Shown in pieces: positions 38,389-47,565 of a stretch of DNA of 59,647 bases. This DNA is from an uncultured Saprospiraceae bacterium (lineage in GTDB: Bacteria; Bacteroidota; Bacteroidia; Chitinophagales; Saprospiraceae). Positions within the stretch are counted from its first letter, which is position 1, and every line of letters starts with the position of its first letter. Under the pieces are notes generated by a model. That model had not been told where the DNA came from. It saw only the letters and a program-made list of their open reading frames with translations, and did no database searches. The DNA is taken from contig CALIAU010000038.1 in the NCBI GenBank assembly GCA_938045585.1, positions 1 through 59,647 on the forward strand, in the 5' to 3' direction. The translations under genes were made by a program, and so were the position numbers.

Positions 38389-39807
38389 ATGATTATTCAG
38401 CAAATGTATACGAACTGCCTGGCTCAGGGTGCATATTTTATTGCCTCTAATGGTGAGGCAGCTATAATTGACCCCCTTCGTGAGACGGAACCTTATTTAC
38501 AACTCGCAGCAGAAAAAGGAGTAAAAATTAAATACATTTTTGAAACTCATTTTCATGCTGATTTTGTATCTGGTCATATAGATCTGGCTAAGAAAACAGG
38601 AGCAAAAATTATCTACGGTCCTGAAGCAAAAACAGATTTTGACAAATACGATGCGAAGGATGGAGAAGAATTTATGATTGGAGATCTGACGCTACGGGTT
38701 ATTCATACACCTGGACACACTATTGAGTGTAGTACCTTTCTACTTCTGGATGAAAACAATAAGGAACATGCTATTTTTACGGGCGACACTCTCTTCATTG
38801 GAGATGTGGGACGACCTGACCTTTCACAAAAAGGAACGGATTTAACACAGGAGGCTATGGCTGGTTGGTTATACGATAGCCTTCGAAATAAAATTATGCC
38901 TTTACCGGACGACATTCTTGTGTATCCAGCGCATGGAGCTGGTTCAGCCTGCGGGAAAAATATGAGCAGTGAGACATGGAGCACCCTAGGCGAACAAAAG
39001 AAGTCAAATTATGCTTTGCGAGCAGATATGAGCAAAGAAGAATTTATTGCTGAAGTTACAGATGGCCTACAAGCTCCCCCTCAGTATTTTTCAAAAAATG
39101 CTAAATTAAACAAGCAAGGCTACAACAATATAGATGATGTAATGCGTGCTGGTGACAAGGCATTATCACTAGAAGAATTTGCGAGTCTTGCAGAACAAGA
39201 CGATGTGATGGTTTTAGATGTGCGGGATAAAAAAGAATTTGTAAATAGCTTTGTCCCAGGTGCTACCTTCATAGGACTTGATGGAAGTTTTGCTCCTTGG
39301 GTAGGGGCACTGGTTGAGGACCTAAATCAAAAAATTATCCTAATCACTCCAAATGGAAGAGAGAAAGAAACGGTGCGGAGACTTGCTCGCGTTGGTTATG
39401 ACAATACCCTAGGTTATCTAGCAGGTGGTTTCGAATCTTGGCAAGCAAGCGGCAAAGCGGTGGATAGTATTCCGAGTATTAGTGCCTCTGAATTTCACGC
39501 AAACTTTAAGGAGCAGGACGGAGTAGATATTATTGATGTCAGAAAACCAAATGAACACGAAACCAAACATGTGCAGGAATCTATATCTTATCCTTTGGAT
39601 TATATTAATATGGCTACCAATGTATTTATTGACCCAGCGAAAACATATCATGTACACTGCAGAAGTGGATATCGATCTACAGTTGCTATTTCATTACTAA
39701 AACAAAGAGGCTACAACAACTTAATCAATATTCAAGATACCTTCGAAAACATCTCGGAAGGATCTTTACATATCGAAGGTACTTGTCCATCTTTAATTAA
39801 GCACTAG
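38389..39807 (+). CDS. CstB-like persulfide dioxygenase with pseudo- and active rhodanese domains
   Basis: Met at 38389 (MIIQQMYTNC) is the sensible start; the frame runs back to 38290. The metallo-beta-lactamase domain (1-235) has the mononuclear iron ligands of persulfide dioxygenases: H54 in THFHADF, H110 in HTPGH and D133 in TGD. The first rhodanese-like domain (about 265-355) has TPNGRE where the catalytic Cys should be, so it is inactive. The second (about 370-465) has the HCRSGYRS loop with C424. This order matches CstB and Blh, which oxidise persulfides to thiosulfate or sulfite during sulfide detoxification. Two sulfur-transport genes follow in the same operon. Confidence 0.92.
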   Translation: MIIQQMYTNCLAQGAYFIASNGEAAIIDPLRETEPYLQLAAEKGVKIKYIFETHFHADFVSGHIDLAKKTGAKIIYGPEAKTDFDKYDAKDGEEFMIGDLTLRVIHTPGHTIECSTFLLLDENNKEHAIFTGDTLFIGDVGRPDLSQKGTDLTQEAMAGWLYDSLRNKIMPLPDDILVYPAHGAGSACGKNMSSETWSTLGEQKKSNYALRADMSKEEFIAEVTDGLQAPPQYFSKNAKLNKQGYNNIDDVMRAGDKALSLEEFASLAEQDDVMVLDVRDKKEFVNSFVPGATFIGLDGSFAPWVGALVEDLNQKIILITPNGREKETVRRLARVGYDNTLGYLAGGFESWQASGKAVDSIPSISASEFHANFKEQDGVDIIDVRKPNEHETKHVQESISYPLDYINMATNVFIDPAKTYHVHCRSGYRSTVAISLLKQRGYNNLINIQDTFENISEGSLHIEGTCPSLIKH

Positions 39808-39816
39808 GAAATATCT

Positions 39817-40383
39817 ATGGAAATATTAACGCAACCTTGGCATTGGGCATTTAGTGGAATCATGTTAGTTTTCATAGTGTTCTTACTTATATTTTTAGGA
39901 AAACGATTTGGCGTATCTAGCTCATTTAAGGCAATATGTACTATCGTAGCTGGTAGAAAAACATGCGATTATTTTGACTACGATTGGAAAAGCCATACAT
40001 GGCTCCTCATGTTTGTTCTAGGCACCATTGGTGGTGGCGTCATAGCAAACATGTTCATGGCAAACCCTAATCCTGTTGCCATTTCAGAAAATACAATCCA
40101 AGATCTCACAGAGCTAGGAATTGCTCCTCCCCAAGCTGAGCATTTAGTGCCACTAGATCTATTTAATTTTGAAGTCTTACAAACAGTTCCTGGAGTTCTC
40201 ATTTTTGTAGTTGGTGGTTTCTTGATTGGATTTGGCACACGATATGCTGGAGGCTGCACTTCCGGCCATGCGATATCTGGGCTCTCTAACTTACAACTCC
40301 CCTCTTTAGTAGCTGTAATAGGTTTCTTTTTAGGCGGCATCATCTCAACACATGTTCTCTTACCCTTAATACTTTCTCAATAA
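39817..40383 (+). CDS. YeeE/YedE (DUF395) sulfur transporter half, PmpA-like
   Basis: This 188-residue inner-membrane protein has about four to five helices. The signature TRYAGGCTSGHAISGLSNLQLPS holds the conserved Cys believed to relay thiosulfate or sulfane sulfur in the YeeE family. Its half-size resembles PmpA-type proteins, which work with a second small protein. It starts 9 bp after the CstB-like gene and overlaps the next gene by one base, so all three are one operon. Probable role: moving reduced sulfur across the inner membrane in step with persulfide oxidation. Confidence 0.88.
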   Translation: MEILTQPWHWAFSGIMLVFIVFLLIFLGKRFGVSSSFKAICTIVAGRKTCDYFDYDWKSHTWLLMFVLGTIGGGVIANMFMANPNPVAISENTIQDLTELGIAPPQAEHLVPLDLFNFEVLQTVPGVLIFVVGGFLIGFGTRYAGGCTSGHAISGLSNLQLPSLVAVIGFFLGGIISTHVLLPLILSQ

Positions 40384-40796
40384 TGAAAAATATTTCCTTC
40401 TTAGGTGTAGGTGCACTTTTTGGTATTATTATGAGTAAGTCGGAAGCAATAAGCTGGTTTCGCATCCAAGAAATGTTCAGATTTCAAAGCATCCATATGT
40501 ATGGGATTATTGGAGTCTGTGTCATCTTAGGTGCTGCTATGTTTTATATTATGAAAAAATCAGGATTCAAAGCAGCAGACGGGAGTACGCCAGATTTTTC
40601 AGATAAGCCTAAGACCTATACTGCTAGTATTTTAGGAGGAACCATTTTTGGATTAGGGTGGGCATTGACAGGTGCATGTCCCGGACCACTCTATGTACTT
40701 CTTGGTCATGGATACTGGATTATTCTTGTAGTTATAATCAGCGCATTATTAGGAACCTTTGTATATGGCTTATTAAAAGCTAAACTTCCGCACTAA
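40383..40796 (+). CDS. YeeE/YedE sulfur transporter half, PmpB-like (DUF6691)
   Basis: This 137-residue membrane protein has about four helices. It carries the family signature GLGWALTGACPGPLYVLLGHG with a conserved Cys, the counterpart of the GGCTSGH loop in the preceding gene. Its start codon shares one base with the preceding stop (TAATG), implying translational coupling and equal stoichiometry. The two halves together equal one full-length YeeE-type channel. No CstR/BigR-type repressor gene is seen in the operon. Confidence 0.88.
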   Translation: MKNISFLGVGALFGIIMSKSEAISWFRIQEMFRFQSIHMYGIIGVCVILGAAMFYIMKKSGFKAADGSTPDFSDKPKTYTASILGGTIFGLGWALTGACPGPLYVLLGHGYWIILVVIISALLGTFVYGLLKAKLPH

Positions 40797-40800
40797 AGAA

Positions 40801-41664
40801 TTAGTTTTCTTTTTTATCTCTACGTTTTCTTACTAATCCTTCTTGTGCTACAGAGGCAACTAAACGCCCTTGCAGATCAAAAATATTTCCTCTGGTAAAC
40901 CCGCGTGCATTAGAAGCACTCGGACTATCAAGCGCATACAGCAACCATTCATCTACTCTGAAGTCTCTATGAAACCACATCGCATGATCTAGGCTGGCCA
41001 ACTGTACATCATGGACGGTAACCTCATGAGGACGTAAGGCAGTTAATAGTAAATTATAGTCAGAAGCATAGGCTAATATCTTCTTATGGGTATTGATATC
41101 ATCCCCTAGACTTCCTTTATACTTAAACCAAACATGCTGAAACGGTTCGTTTTTAATCGGTGTTAAAAAATCTGGCATTTCTACTGGTTTAAACTCGATT
41201 GGTTTTTCTTGAATCATACGAATCAAGTAATCAGGAACCATATCCTTAAACTTTTTCGCAATCTCATAATCCGATGCTAATTGATCTGGCTTTGTCACAT
41301 TTGGTGCTTGAATCTGATGATCTAAACCATCCTGTTTCAGCTGAAAAGAGGAGGCAAGAATAAAGATATCTTTCCCATTCTGCACAGCCGTTACCCTGCG
41401 TGTACTAAAACTTCCACCATCCCGCGTTTCGGTCACTCTATATACAATTGGCTTCTCCACATCGCCTGGAAGGATGAAATAGCCATGCAAGGAATGTAAA
41501 TGTCTATCATCATCCACTGAGTGAATAGCAGCAATTGCAGCCTGTGCTAAGACCTGACCTCCAAATACACGTTTGGTTCCAATACTCAAATTCTGCGCAC
41601 GATATAAATTCCTATCTATTAATTCTAGGTTTAAAATATCAAGTAATGCCTGTGTTTTATCCAT
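40801..41664 (-). CDS. tesB: Acyl-CoA thioesterase II
   Basis: This 287-residue double-hotdog thioesterase hydrolyses medium- and long-chain acyl-CoA. The first hotdog has GGQVLAQAAIAA and the phrase SLHGYFILPGD. The second contains the catalytic network: Asp in SLDHAMWFHR, a Ser/Thr region in DSPSASNARGFTRG, and Gln in VAQEGLVR, equivalent to the Asp-Thr-Gln triad of E. coli TesB. Length matches the family. It converges with the sulfur operon and is divergent from the BLUF gene. Confidence 0.95.
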   Translation of the reverse strand: MDKTQALLDILNLELIDRNLYRAQNLSIGTKRVFGGQVLAQAAIAAIHSVDDDRHLHSLHGYFILPGDVEKPIVYRVTETRDGGSFSTRRVTAVQNGKDIFILASSFQLKQDGLDHQIQAPNVTKPDQLASDYEIAKKFKDMVPDYLIRMIQEKPIEFKPVEMPDFLTPIKNEPFQHVWFKYKGSLGDDINTHKKILAYASDYNLLLTALRPHEVTVHDVQLASLDHAMWFHRDFRVDEWLLYALDSPSASNARGFTRGNIFDLQGRLVASVAQEGLVRKRRDKKEN

Positions 41665-41683
41665 TGTAATCTTAATCGTTGTA

Positions 41684-41691
41684 CAAAAGTA
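41684..41691 (-). promoter_or_regulatory. Candidate -7 element of tesB
   Basis: Read on the minus strand this is TACTTTTG, matching TAnnTTTG, with its end 19 bp before the tesB start codon. The same box at the same distance precedes the enoyl-CoA hydratase gene. Confidence 0.4.
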
Positions 41692-41755
41692 AAAATATCC
41701 ATGTAATCTTTAATAAGCTAAAAATGCTATATTAGGCGTAGCAAGTCCACATAAT

Positions 41756-42187
41756 ATGTTGTATGAGATACTGTATACGAGTTTATCTAAAGAAAAGTTT
41801 GATGCTGCCTCTATCCAAACTTTATTACAACAATGCTACGACAACAACGTAGTAAATAATATTACAGGCTGTATGGTTTTTAAAAAACGTGAATTTATTC
41901 AGGTTATAGAGGGGGAAAAAGAAGTTGTATTACAGCTATTCGAAAAAATAAAAAAAGACGAACGCCATTCAAAGCTGAAAGTTATTTGGCAAGGAAAAAC
42001 ACTTGAACGCAGTTTTGAAAAATGGTTAATGGGTTTCTACAACTTTAATGAACTAGACAAAAATGCAATTGAAGGCTTTACTGACATTCTGAAAGAGGGC
42101 ATTTCAAAGGCATCAAAAACTGGATACGAATCTGTAGCAAGTAGGCTATTCACTCTATTGAGTGATGACTTACGACATAGTAATTAA
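41756..42187 (+). CDS. BLUF-domain blue-light photosensor
   Basis: This 143-residue protein is essentially a stand-alone BLUF domain that binds FAD. The photocycle residues align with cyanobacterial PixD (Slr1694): Y7, N31 (in DNNVVNNITG) and Q49 (in FIQVIEG), plus the semi-conserved W90 and M92 in FEKWLMGF. The rest (about 100-143) is a short helical tail with no effector domain, as in short BLUF proteins that signal by binding a partner. No adjacent gene is an obvious partner. Light sensing is strongly supported; the output is unknown. Confidence 0.94.
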   Translation: MLYEILYTSLSKEKFDAASIQTLLQQCYDNNVVNNITGCMVFKKREFIQVIEGEKEVVLQLFEKIKKDERHSKLKVIWQGKTLERSFEKWLMGFYNFNELDKNAIEGFTDILKEGISKASKTGYESVASRLFTLLSDDLRHSN

Positions 42188-42189
42188 GA

Positions 42190-42214
42190 TAAGAACTAAT
42201 TTCCTTAGTTCTTA
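42190..42214. terminator. Bidirectional terminator-like hairpin
   Basis: TAAGAACTAA and TTAGTTCTTA form a perfect 10-bp stem with a 5-nt loop between the convergent BLUF and cohesin-protein genes; the right arm includes the stop codon of the latter. The U-tracts are poor, so strength is uncertain. Confidence 0.55.
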
Positions 42215-45200
42215 AATAGTTTACCATGTATCCGATCTCCGTTCTCCAACTGTAAAGAATATAGATATAGACCACTGCTTAATTCTGCTAGGGATACAGT
42301 ATTCTTCGTACGCGTCATATTTTGCTCAAAGACTTTTCTGCCTTCGTAGGTGAATAATTCAAATTTTAAATTCTGATACTCGGCACGTACATCAATTACA
42401 AGAAATTCATCAAATGGATTAGGATAGATAAATATATTGCTTGCCTCAAGGTCTATCACATCCGTCATCAATGTAACCTCAAACGATTTCATGACTGTGC
42501 AATTGTTTGCATCCGTCAGAGTAATCGTATAAATATCTGCTGGTAAATTTGATATCTCATTTGTGTTCATTACCCCATTGCTCCAAAGTATGTTTAGAGG
42601 TTGGGCAGCACCAATTATCTCTACAACTATCCTTCCTGTTCCTCCTCCTGTATCATTATCCAAGGTGAGCAAATTAATTGTGACTTCATCATAAAAATCT
42701 AAGGTCAAATCTACAATAGAATCACAACCATTTACATCCGCATCTTCTAAGCTTACAATCTGGTTCTCTACAGGACTGATAAACACACCACTACCAATAG
42801 CAAAGGACTCACCAAAACACAGGGTCGTATCAATTGTAACCTGTGTATTTAAGTTAAATTCCAAATCAACAATTATCGTAGAATCACAACCGCTGATGGC
42901 TGCATTCTCAAAAACTATTTCTCCGGAAGGATTTGATATGTCAAATATTTCCCCATTTATTTCTATGGATTCACCTTCACATAAAACATCATTGATCTCC
43001 AATATACCCTCTTCTAAATAAATCAATTCAAAAATATTAAGTGTATCACAGGCCATTCCAGTCAGGTCCTCCACTAATATGGTATCTATTAATTTATCTG
43101 GTCCTAAAGTCACACCCATCAAAGTAACTGTCTCTCCAGGACATCCGTTTGTTGTAAATACATTTTCATTAAAATTGATAAAACTTAGATCAATCTCTAT
43201 AATAGAATCACAGCCATTTATTCCCTCTCCCGCTAAGACTACCATTCCGCTCGGATTGTTTATATCATATACCATACCGTCCACTTCGATGGTATCATCC
43301 GCACAAAGTGCATCATCTATCAATCTTGCGTTATCTAAGAAATTCAAATTCACTGAAACAATACTATCACAGCCTGAAGAACTATTGATTGTTGTTGTTC
43401 CTACTGGATTGGATTCATTGTATAAATCTGAACCTACAACTACAGAAAAACCTGAGCCCGAACAAAGACTGTCTTCTGTAATAACTGTATTAGAATTGAG
43501 TGCAGATAGATTCACCGATTCTATATATTCACAACCGTACTGATCAGTTATCGTTAAGAAATAGGATCCGTCCTCTAATCCTGTAAGGGATGGTGTATTA
43601 AATATATTTCCTTGCCACTCTACTTTATTAAGACTAAAATCAAATTCTGTAGAATCATCTTGCATAATTGTCAATGCCCCATCCAATATATCAAGACAGC
43701 TAGGTGCTTCCTCAACAATTATATAGGCCAGGGGCGTATCTAAACTCACAACTAATGGAAACTCTCTAGAATCTCCAAGAGCGTCTGTAATTTCAATCGT
43801 ATACAACGTTGGTAAAAAATCAGAAAAAACAACATATTCACCATCTGCATTGGTTGTTTGCGTTACCCCACCCATATAAATTTCATAAGGTGGTACGCCT
43901 CCACATGCTGCCAGAGATACATCACTTTTACTATTTTCTTTGTAGCAAATCTGCTGCAATAAAGTTATACTGTCGCAGGCCATCGCTATCTCTACAGGAG
44001 TGGATGTGATTGTCGTTTCGCAAATTGAAGAATTAATATTTGCTACGTATCCCGCTTCTGATTGGACAAGTACATCAGATAAAAACACTTCTTCTTGATC
44101 CAAAGGATCACCGATAAATTCAAAGCAGACCTCAATTAATACAGCATCATCTTCTAAACATATACCACCTCCTGTAGAATCAAACCAGAGATATCCTATA
44201 TTACCACGAGATGCTAATGCTGTATTTAGGATTTCATTCGTTCCTTCAAAGGCAGTGCCCGTTTGTTCTACATCTAAAAAGCGCATAAAACAAGGATTAA
44301 ACGATATTGTGAATTGTATAGCAGCTATATAGTTGAAATCAGCTACACGTATAGGCACACATAGTTCAGTCCCAGGCGCAACACTGCTAGGAAAGTCTGA
44401 TAAAATGATTTCAGGCGTTATTTGTAAAGAATCACAATTCATAGATCCAGATGGAATTGTCATACAAGCAGTTTGACAAGGCAATTCAATTAGAGTAAGT
44501 AAAATGGTAGAATCACAGCCGTTTGCAGCACTACCCGGTAACTCAAATAGAAAATCTTCCACTGGATCTGAAAACGTCATATTTCCAAATACATATGGAA
44601 AGGCATTATCACACACTTCAATTTCTAGCACTTCTGTAGGTGCATCATCTACTATTGTAATGGGTACCGTCTGTAGATATAGACATCCGCAAGGCGTTTC
44701 TGCTAAATTCTCGGCAATAAAGAAATCATCATCTACACCATCTGTATCATCTACAATTATAAAGGCGCCATCCCATCCTATGCCATCACCATTTATATCC
44801 TCACTATCCTCTGGTCCTAACCAGAAATCACCGCGACACATAGTAACTGGATCAAATGCTTCTTCTGCTATCTGAACCACATTAAACACCTCACAGGTAC
44901 TCACAAATTCACAACCATTCGTCGCAGAAAAACAAACCGTATAATTTCCCTCTAGTTCAAAGACATACTCCAGAGAAGCATCTTGTGAATTAATGACCAG
45001 ATTAGTCGTATCAGGGATACTAATAAACCACTCATAATCCAGAGATAACGAATCAAAATTCTCAACTACTAATTCCAAGGACGCGCCTGCGCAAAGAGGA
45101 AAAGGCTCACACAAGTTTTCTTGAAAATTAATCATATCTGGTAGTGGCATGGAATAAGGTGTATAAGCCCCTAGTATATTCATTTCAAAATCACAAATAC

Positions 45201-45669
45201 TACCCACACAGCCCGACATAAAAAAGTAATATAGCTCGCCTGCAGTGAAAAGTCCTTGAGGGGTTGTAAACACATCATCCATACAATTTTGTGAACACCA
45301 TACACTCTCTTCAAAACTGCAATCTCTGTAGATCCCGGCTTGAATACCGGGGAAACCACTGCTTCCTGGCACACAGTTACTTGGGATTATCTCAAACTGG
45401 ATATTCCCCACAGGTGCAACAAAAGCAAACCACATAATATTTGAAGGCAGCCCTCCATCAGGACAAAGTGGAATGGGTCCAATGCCAGAGGTAGAGCTTG
45501 TCATAGTACCCATATATCCATCAATCAAGCTTAGATCGCATACCTGCAGGTTTTGGGTATCTATTTCACTACATAATTCTGTGAAAATTTGAGCTGAAAT
45601 CGCAGTTGGCAGGGCAAGGCTTGCTAGCAAAAAAACGATTCCTATCCGTATATTGAAAATCTTAATCAT
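42205..45669 (-). CDS. Large secreted protein with cohesin domain and T9SS sorting domain
   Basis: This 1,154-residue exported protein has a signal peptide (about 1-26). A Cys-rich N-terminal domain (about 27-170) precedes a PKD-like segment (about 190-270) and a cohesin-type domain (about 415-560: VAPGTELCVPIRVADFNYIA, then IGYLWFDSTGG, then VLIEVCFEFIG). A SprB-like repeat and at least five ~60-residue repeats of the form LCxGExIEINGxIFDxxNPSG...GCDSxIxVDLxF follow. The last ~80 residues (IFIYPNPFDEFLVID..GLYLYSLQLENGD) are a T9SS sorting domain. No catalytic motif is seen; a surface scaffold or adhesin is likely. Confidence 0.9.
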   Translation of the reverse strand: MIKIFNIRIGIVFLLASLALPTAISAQIFTELCSEIDTQNLQVCDLSLIDGYMGTMTSSTSGIGPIPLCPDGGLPSNIMWFAFVAPVGNIQFEIIPSNCVPGSSGFPGIQAGIYRDCSFEESVWCSQNCMDDVFTTPQGLFTAGELYYFFMSGCVGSICDFEMNILGAYTPYSMPLPDMINFQENLCEPFPLCAGASLELVVENFDSLSLDYEWFISIPDTTNLVINSQDASLEYVFELEGNYTVCFSATNGCEFVSTCEVFNVVQIAEEAFDPVTMCRGDFWLGPEDSEDINGDGIGWDGAFIIVDDTDGVDDDFFIAENLAETPCGCLYLQTVPITIVDDAPTEVLEIEVCDNAFPYVFGNMTFSDPVEDFLFELPGSAANGCDSTILLTLIELPCQTACMTIPSGSMNCDSLQITPEIILSDFPSSVAPGTELCVPIRVADFNYIAAIQFTISFNPCFMRFLDVEQTGTAFEGTNEILNTALASRGNIGYLWFDSTGGGICLEDDAVLIEVCFEFIGDPLDQEEVFLSDVLVQSEAGYVANINSSICETTITSTPVEIAMACDSITLLQQICYKENSKSDVSLAACGGVPPYEIYMGGVTQTTNADGEYVVFSDFLPTLYTIEITDALGDSREFPLVVSLDTPLAYIIVEEAPSCLDILDGALTIMQDDSTEFDFSLNKVEWQGNIFNTPSLTGLEDGSYFLTITDQYGCEYIESVNLSALNSNTVITEDSLCSGSGFSVVVGSDLYNESNPVGTTTINSSSGCDSIVSVNLNFLDNARLIDDALCADDTIEVDGMVYDINNPSGMVVLAGEGINGCDSIIEIDLSFINFNENVFTTNGCPGETVTLMGVTLGPDKLIDTILVEDLTGMACDTLNIFELIYLEEGILEINDVLCEGESIEINGEIFDISNPSGEIVFENAAISGCDSTIIVDLEFNLNTQVTIDTTLCFGESFAIGSGVFISPVENQIVSLEDADVNGCDSIVDLTLDFYDEVTINLLTLDNDTGGGTGRIVVEIIGAAQPLNILWSNGVMNTNEISNLPADIYTITLTDANNCTVMKSFEVTLMTDVIDLEASNIFIYPNPFDEFLVIDVRAEYQNLKFELFTYEGRKVFEQNMTRTKNTVSLAELSSGLYLYSLQLENGDRIHGKLFKN

Positions 45670-45858
45670 AAACTGTTCATCATTTTTTGATTCTCATGGG
45701 GAATTTAAATATACGGCTTTGCCTCTAATACCTTTACACATTTTGGTTATTTATGATGTATAATCCTATTAAATTCTGGCTGTTTCTTTAAACAGATAGT
45801 TGTTTTGAAAACAAAAAGGGTCTAATTTTAATTGTAATATTGTCATAAGTAAGGAGTT

Positions 45859-47019
45859 ATGCTTGAAATTCAGAAAGGACAGGAGATTATACAGCTCAGC
45901 AGCATTGAGGATGCCATTGAAGATATTAGGAACGGAAAGGTAGTCATTGTGGTGGATGATGAGGATAGAGAAAATGAAGGAGATTTTGTTTGCGCAGCTG
46001 AAAAAATCACACCTGAAATAATAAACTTCATGGCTACCCATGGTAGAGGTCTGATTTGTTGCCCTATTACACAGGAAAGAGCGCAATCTTTAAACCTGCA
46101 TAAGATGGTTAATGAAAATACAGATTTACACCAAACTGCCTTCACCGTTTCCATTGACTACAAAAAAGAGGGTTGTACAACTGGAATATCTGCCTATGAT
46201 CGATCAACTGGTATTCGTGCACTCATAAATCCAGAAACTAAGCCAGAAGACTTTGCCCGACCCGGCCATATCTTTCCTCTCATAGCCAAGGAAGGAGGCG
46301 TATTAAAGCGTACCGGGCACACAGAAGCCACCGTTGATCTTGCCCGTCTAGCTGGACTAGAACCCGCAGGTGTTTTAGTAGAAATACTTAACCCAGATGG
46401 GACCATGGCAAGGCTGCCACAACTTGTAAATATTGCAAAGGCTCTTGATCTCCATATCATAAGTATCAAAGATCTCGTTGCATGGCGCATGGACAAGGAG
46501 AGTCTCATCAAAAAAGAAACAGAATTTGAAATTGATACTCCCTTTGGTAGCTTTAATTTAATCGCATTCAGAGATAATACCTCCGCAAACGTGCATATCG
46601 CACTAAGCAAGGGAGCATGGGAAGAAGGAGAAGCAATTCTCACACGGGTGCATAGCTGCACCAAGGCCACTGAGATAGTTTCTTTATTTGCACATGATTT
46701 CGGTACGGGAATTTCCGACTCACTTAAAAAAATTACGGAAGAAGGAACAGGTGTATTTTTACTCTTAGTGAATGAAGACAACAGCGAAGATGCTGTTCTG
46801 GATACACTGAAACTCATTCAATCGCAATTAGCGAATAAGAAGCAGGTTAATCCCTTCTCAGTTGTCAACGAAGGAAGTGTGCAACGAAACTTAGGCATTG
46901 GAGCTCAAATATTACACTCTATAGGTGTACGCAAAATCAGACTACTTACCAGAAGTCCTAAACGCAGAATTGGTCTACTGGGATACGGCTTAGAAATTGT
47001 CGAAAACATAAAATTTTAA
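45859..47019 (+). CDS. ribBA: 3,4-dihydroxy-2-butanone 4-phosphate synthase with degenerate GTP cyclohydrolase II domain
   Basis: This 386-residue riboflavin-pathway protein has an N-terminal RibB domain (about 12-210) that keeps its active-site motifs DDEDRENEGD (33-42), the THGRGL segment and HTEATVDLARLAGL. It should convert ribulose 5-phosphate to dihydroxybutanone phosphate. The C-terminal half has the RibA fold (DTPFGSFNL; LLTRSPKRRIGLLGYGLEIVE) but not its chemistry. The zinc motif RVHSEC..CDCG reads RVHSCTKATEIVSLFAHDFG here and QEGRGIGL is lost. It is therefore probably RibB-only, with a structural remnant. The thioesterase gene starts 3 bp after the stop. Confidence 0.93.
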   Translation: MLEIQKGQEIIQLSSIEDAIEDIRNGKVVIVVDDEDRENEGDFVCAAEKITPEIINFMATHGRGLICCPITQERAQSLNLHKMVNENTDLHQTAFTVSIDYKKEGCTTGISAYDRSTGIRALINPETKPEDFARPGHIFPLIAKEGGVLKRTGHTEATVDLARLAGLEPAGVLVEILNPDGTMARLPQLVNIAKALDLHIISIKDLVAWRMDKESLIKKETEFEIDTPFGSFNLIAFRDNTSANVHIALSKGAWEEGEAILTRVHSCTKATEIVSLFAHDFGTGISDSLKKITEEGTGVFLLLVNEDNSEDAVLDTLKLIQSQLANKKQVNPFSVVNEGSVQRNLGIGAQILHSIGVRKIRLLTRSPKRRIGLLGYGLEIVENIKF

Positions 47020-47022
47020 AGC

Positions 47023-47439
47023 ATGTCCCTGGCAGACAAAATTACGCGAGAAAAAATGTTCGCCAATGATGACTTTAGCCAATGGCTAGGGATTGAAATT
47101 CTCGAAACAGGCCTTGGTAAATCTAAAGTGCAACTAAAAGTGCGTAAGGAAATGACAAACGGTATGGACATAGCGCATGGTGGCATCAGTTACTCTCTTG
47201 CAGACAGTTGTTTTGCCTTTGCCAGTAATAGCCATGGCAGACTAGCTGTATCCATAGAAACCAGCATCTCTCATACTGCTAAGGTGTACGAGGGAGATAT
47301 CCTCACTGCTGAGGCAACTGAACTCAGCAGAAGCCATAAAACTGCCGTCTACAGCATTGAGGTCAAAAACCAAAACGATCTAGTCATAGGCCTCTTCAAA
47401 GGAACTGTGTATATCAGTAGCAAAGAATGGGAGCTATAA
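47023..47439 (+). CDS. PaaI-type hotdog-fold thioesterase
   Basis: This 138-residue hotdog protein has the PaaI signature MDIAHGGISYSLADSCFAFASN, whose HGG turn and Asp form the catalytic site for hydrolysing (hydroxy)phenylacetyl-CoA or similar aryl/acyl-CoA esters. The central helix and five-strand pattern (VSIETSISHTAKVYEGDILTAEA) are complete. It is translated almost directly after ribBA (3-bp gap) and so probably shares its transcript, although the pathways are unrelated. The exact substrate is not known. Confidence 0.88.
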   Translation: MSLADKITREKMFANDDFSQWLGIEILETGLGKSKVQLKVRKEMTNGMDIAHGGISYSLADSCFAFASNSHGRLAVSIETSISHTAKVYEGDILTAEATELSRSHKTAVYSIEVKNQNDLVIGLFKGTVYISSKEWEL

Positions 47440-47565
47440 TCTAATTTTGATCCCCTAAGCTAGTGTTATTGATTTATTAAAATCTTAGATATTTTTTTAA
47501 TCTTCAAGCGAATATACTTTCATTGCATAGATTCACGTTTTAGCAACATTGACCAATTAATCATT

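Noticed and set aside
46194-46817. 207-codon antisense frame opposite ribBA
   Set aside because: The Ser/Arg-rich translation is typical of the complement of a coding region, and it opposes conserved RibB motifs.
45859-47019. Fully bifunctional RibBA
   Set aside because: The zinc-binding Cys set and QEGRG motif of GTP cyclohydrolase II are absent, so only the RibB activity is supported.
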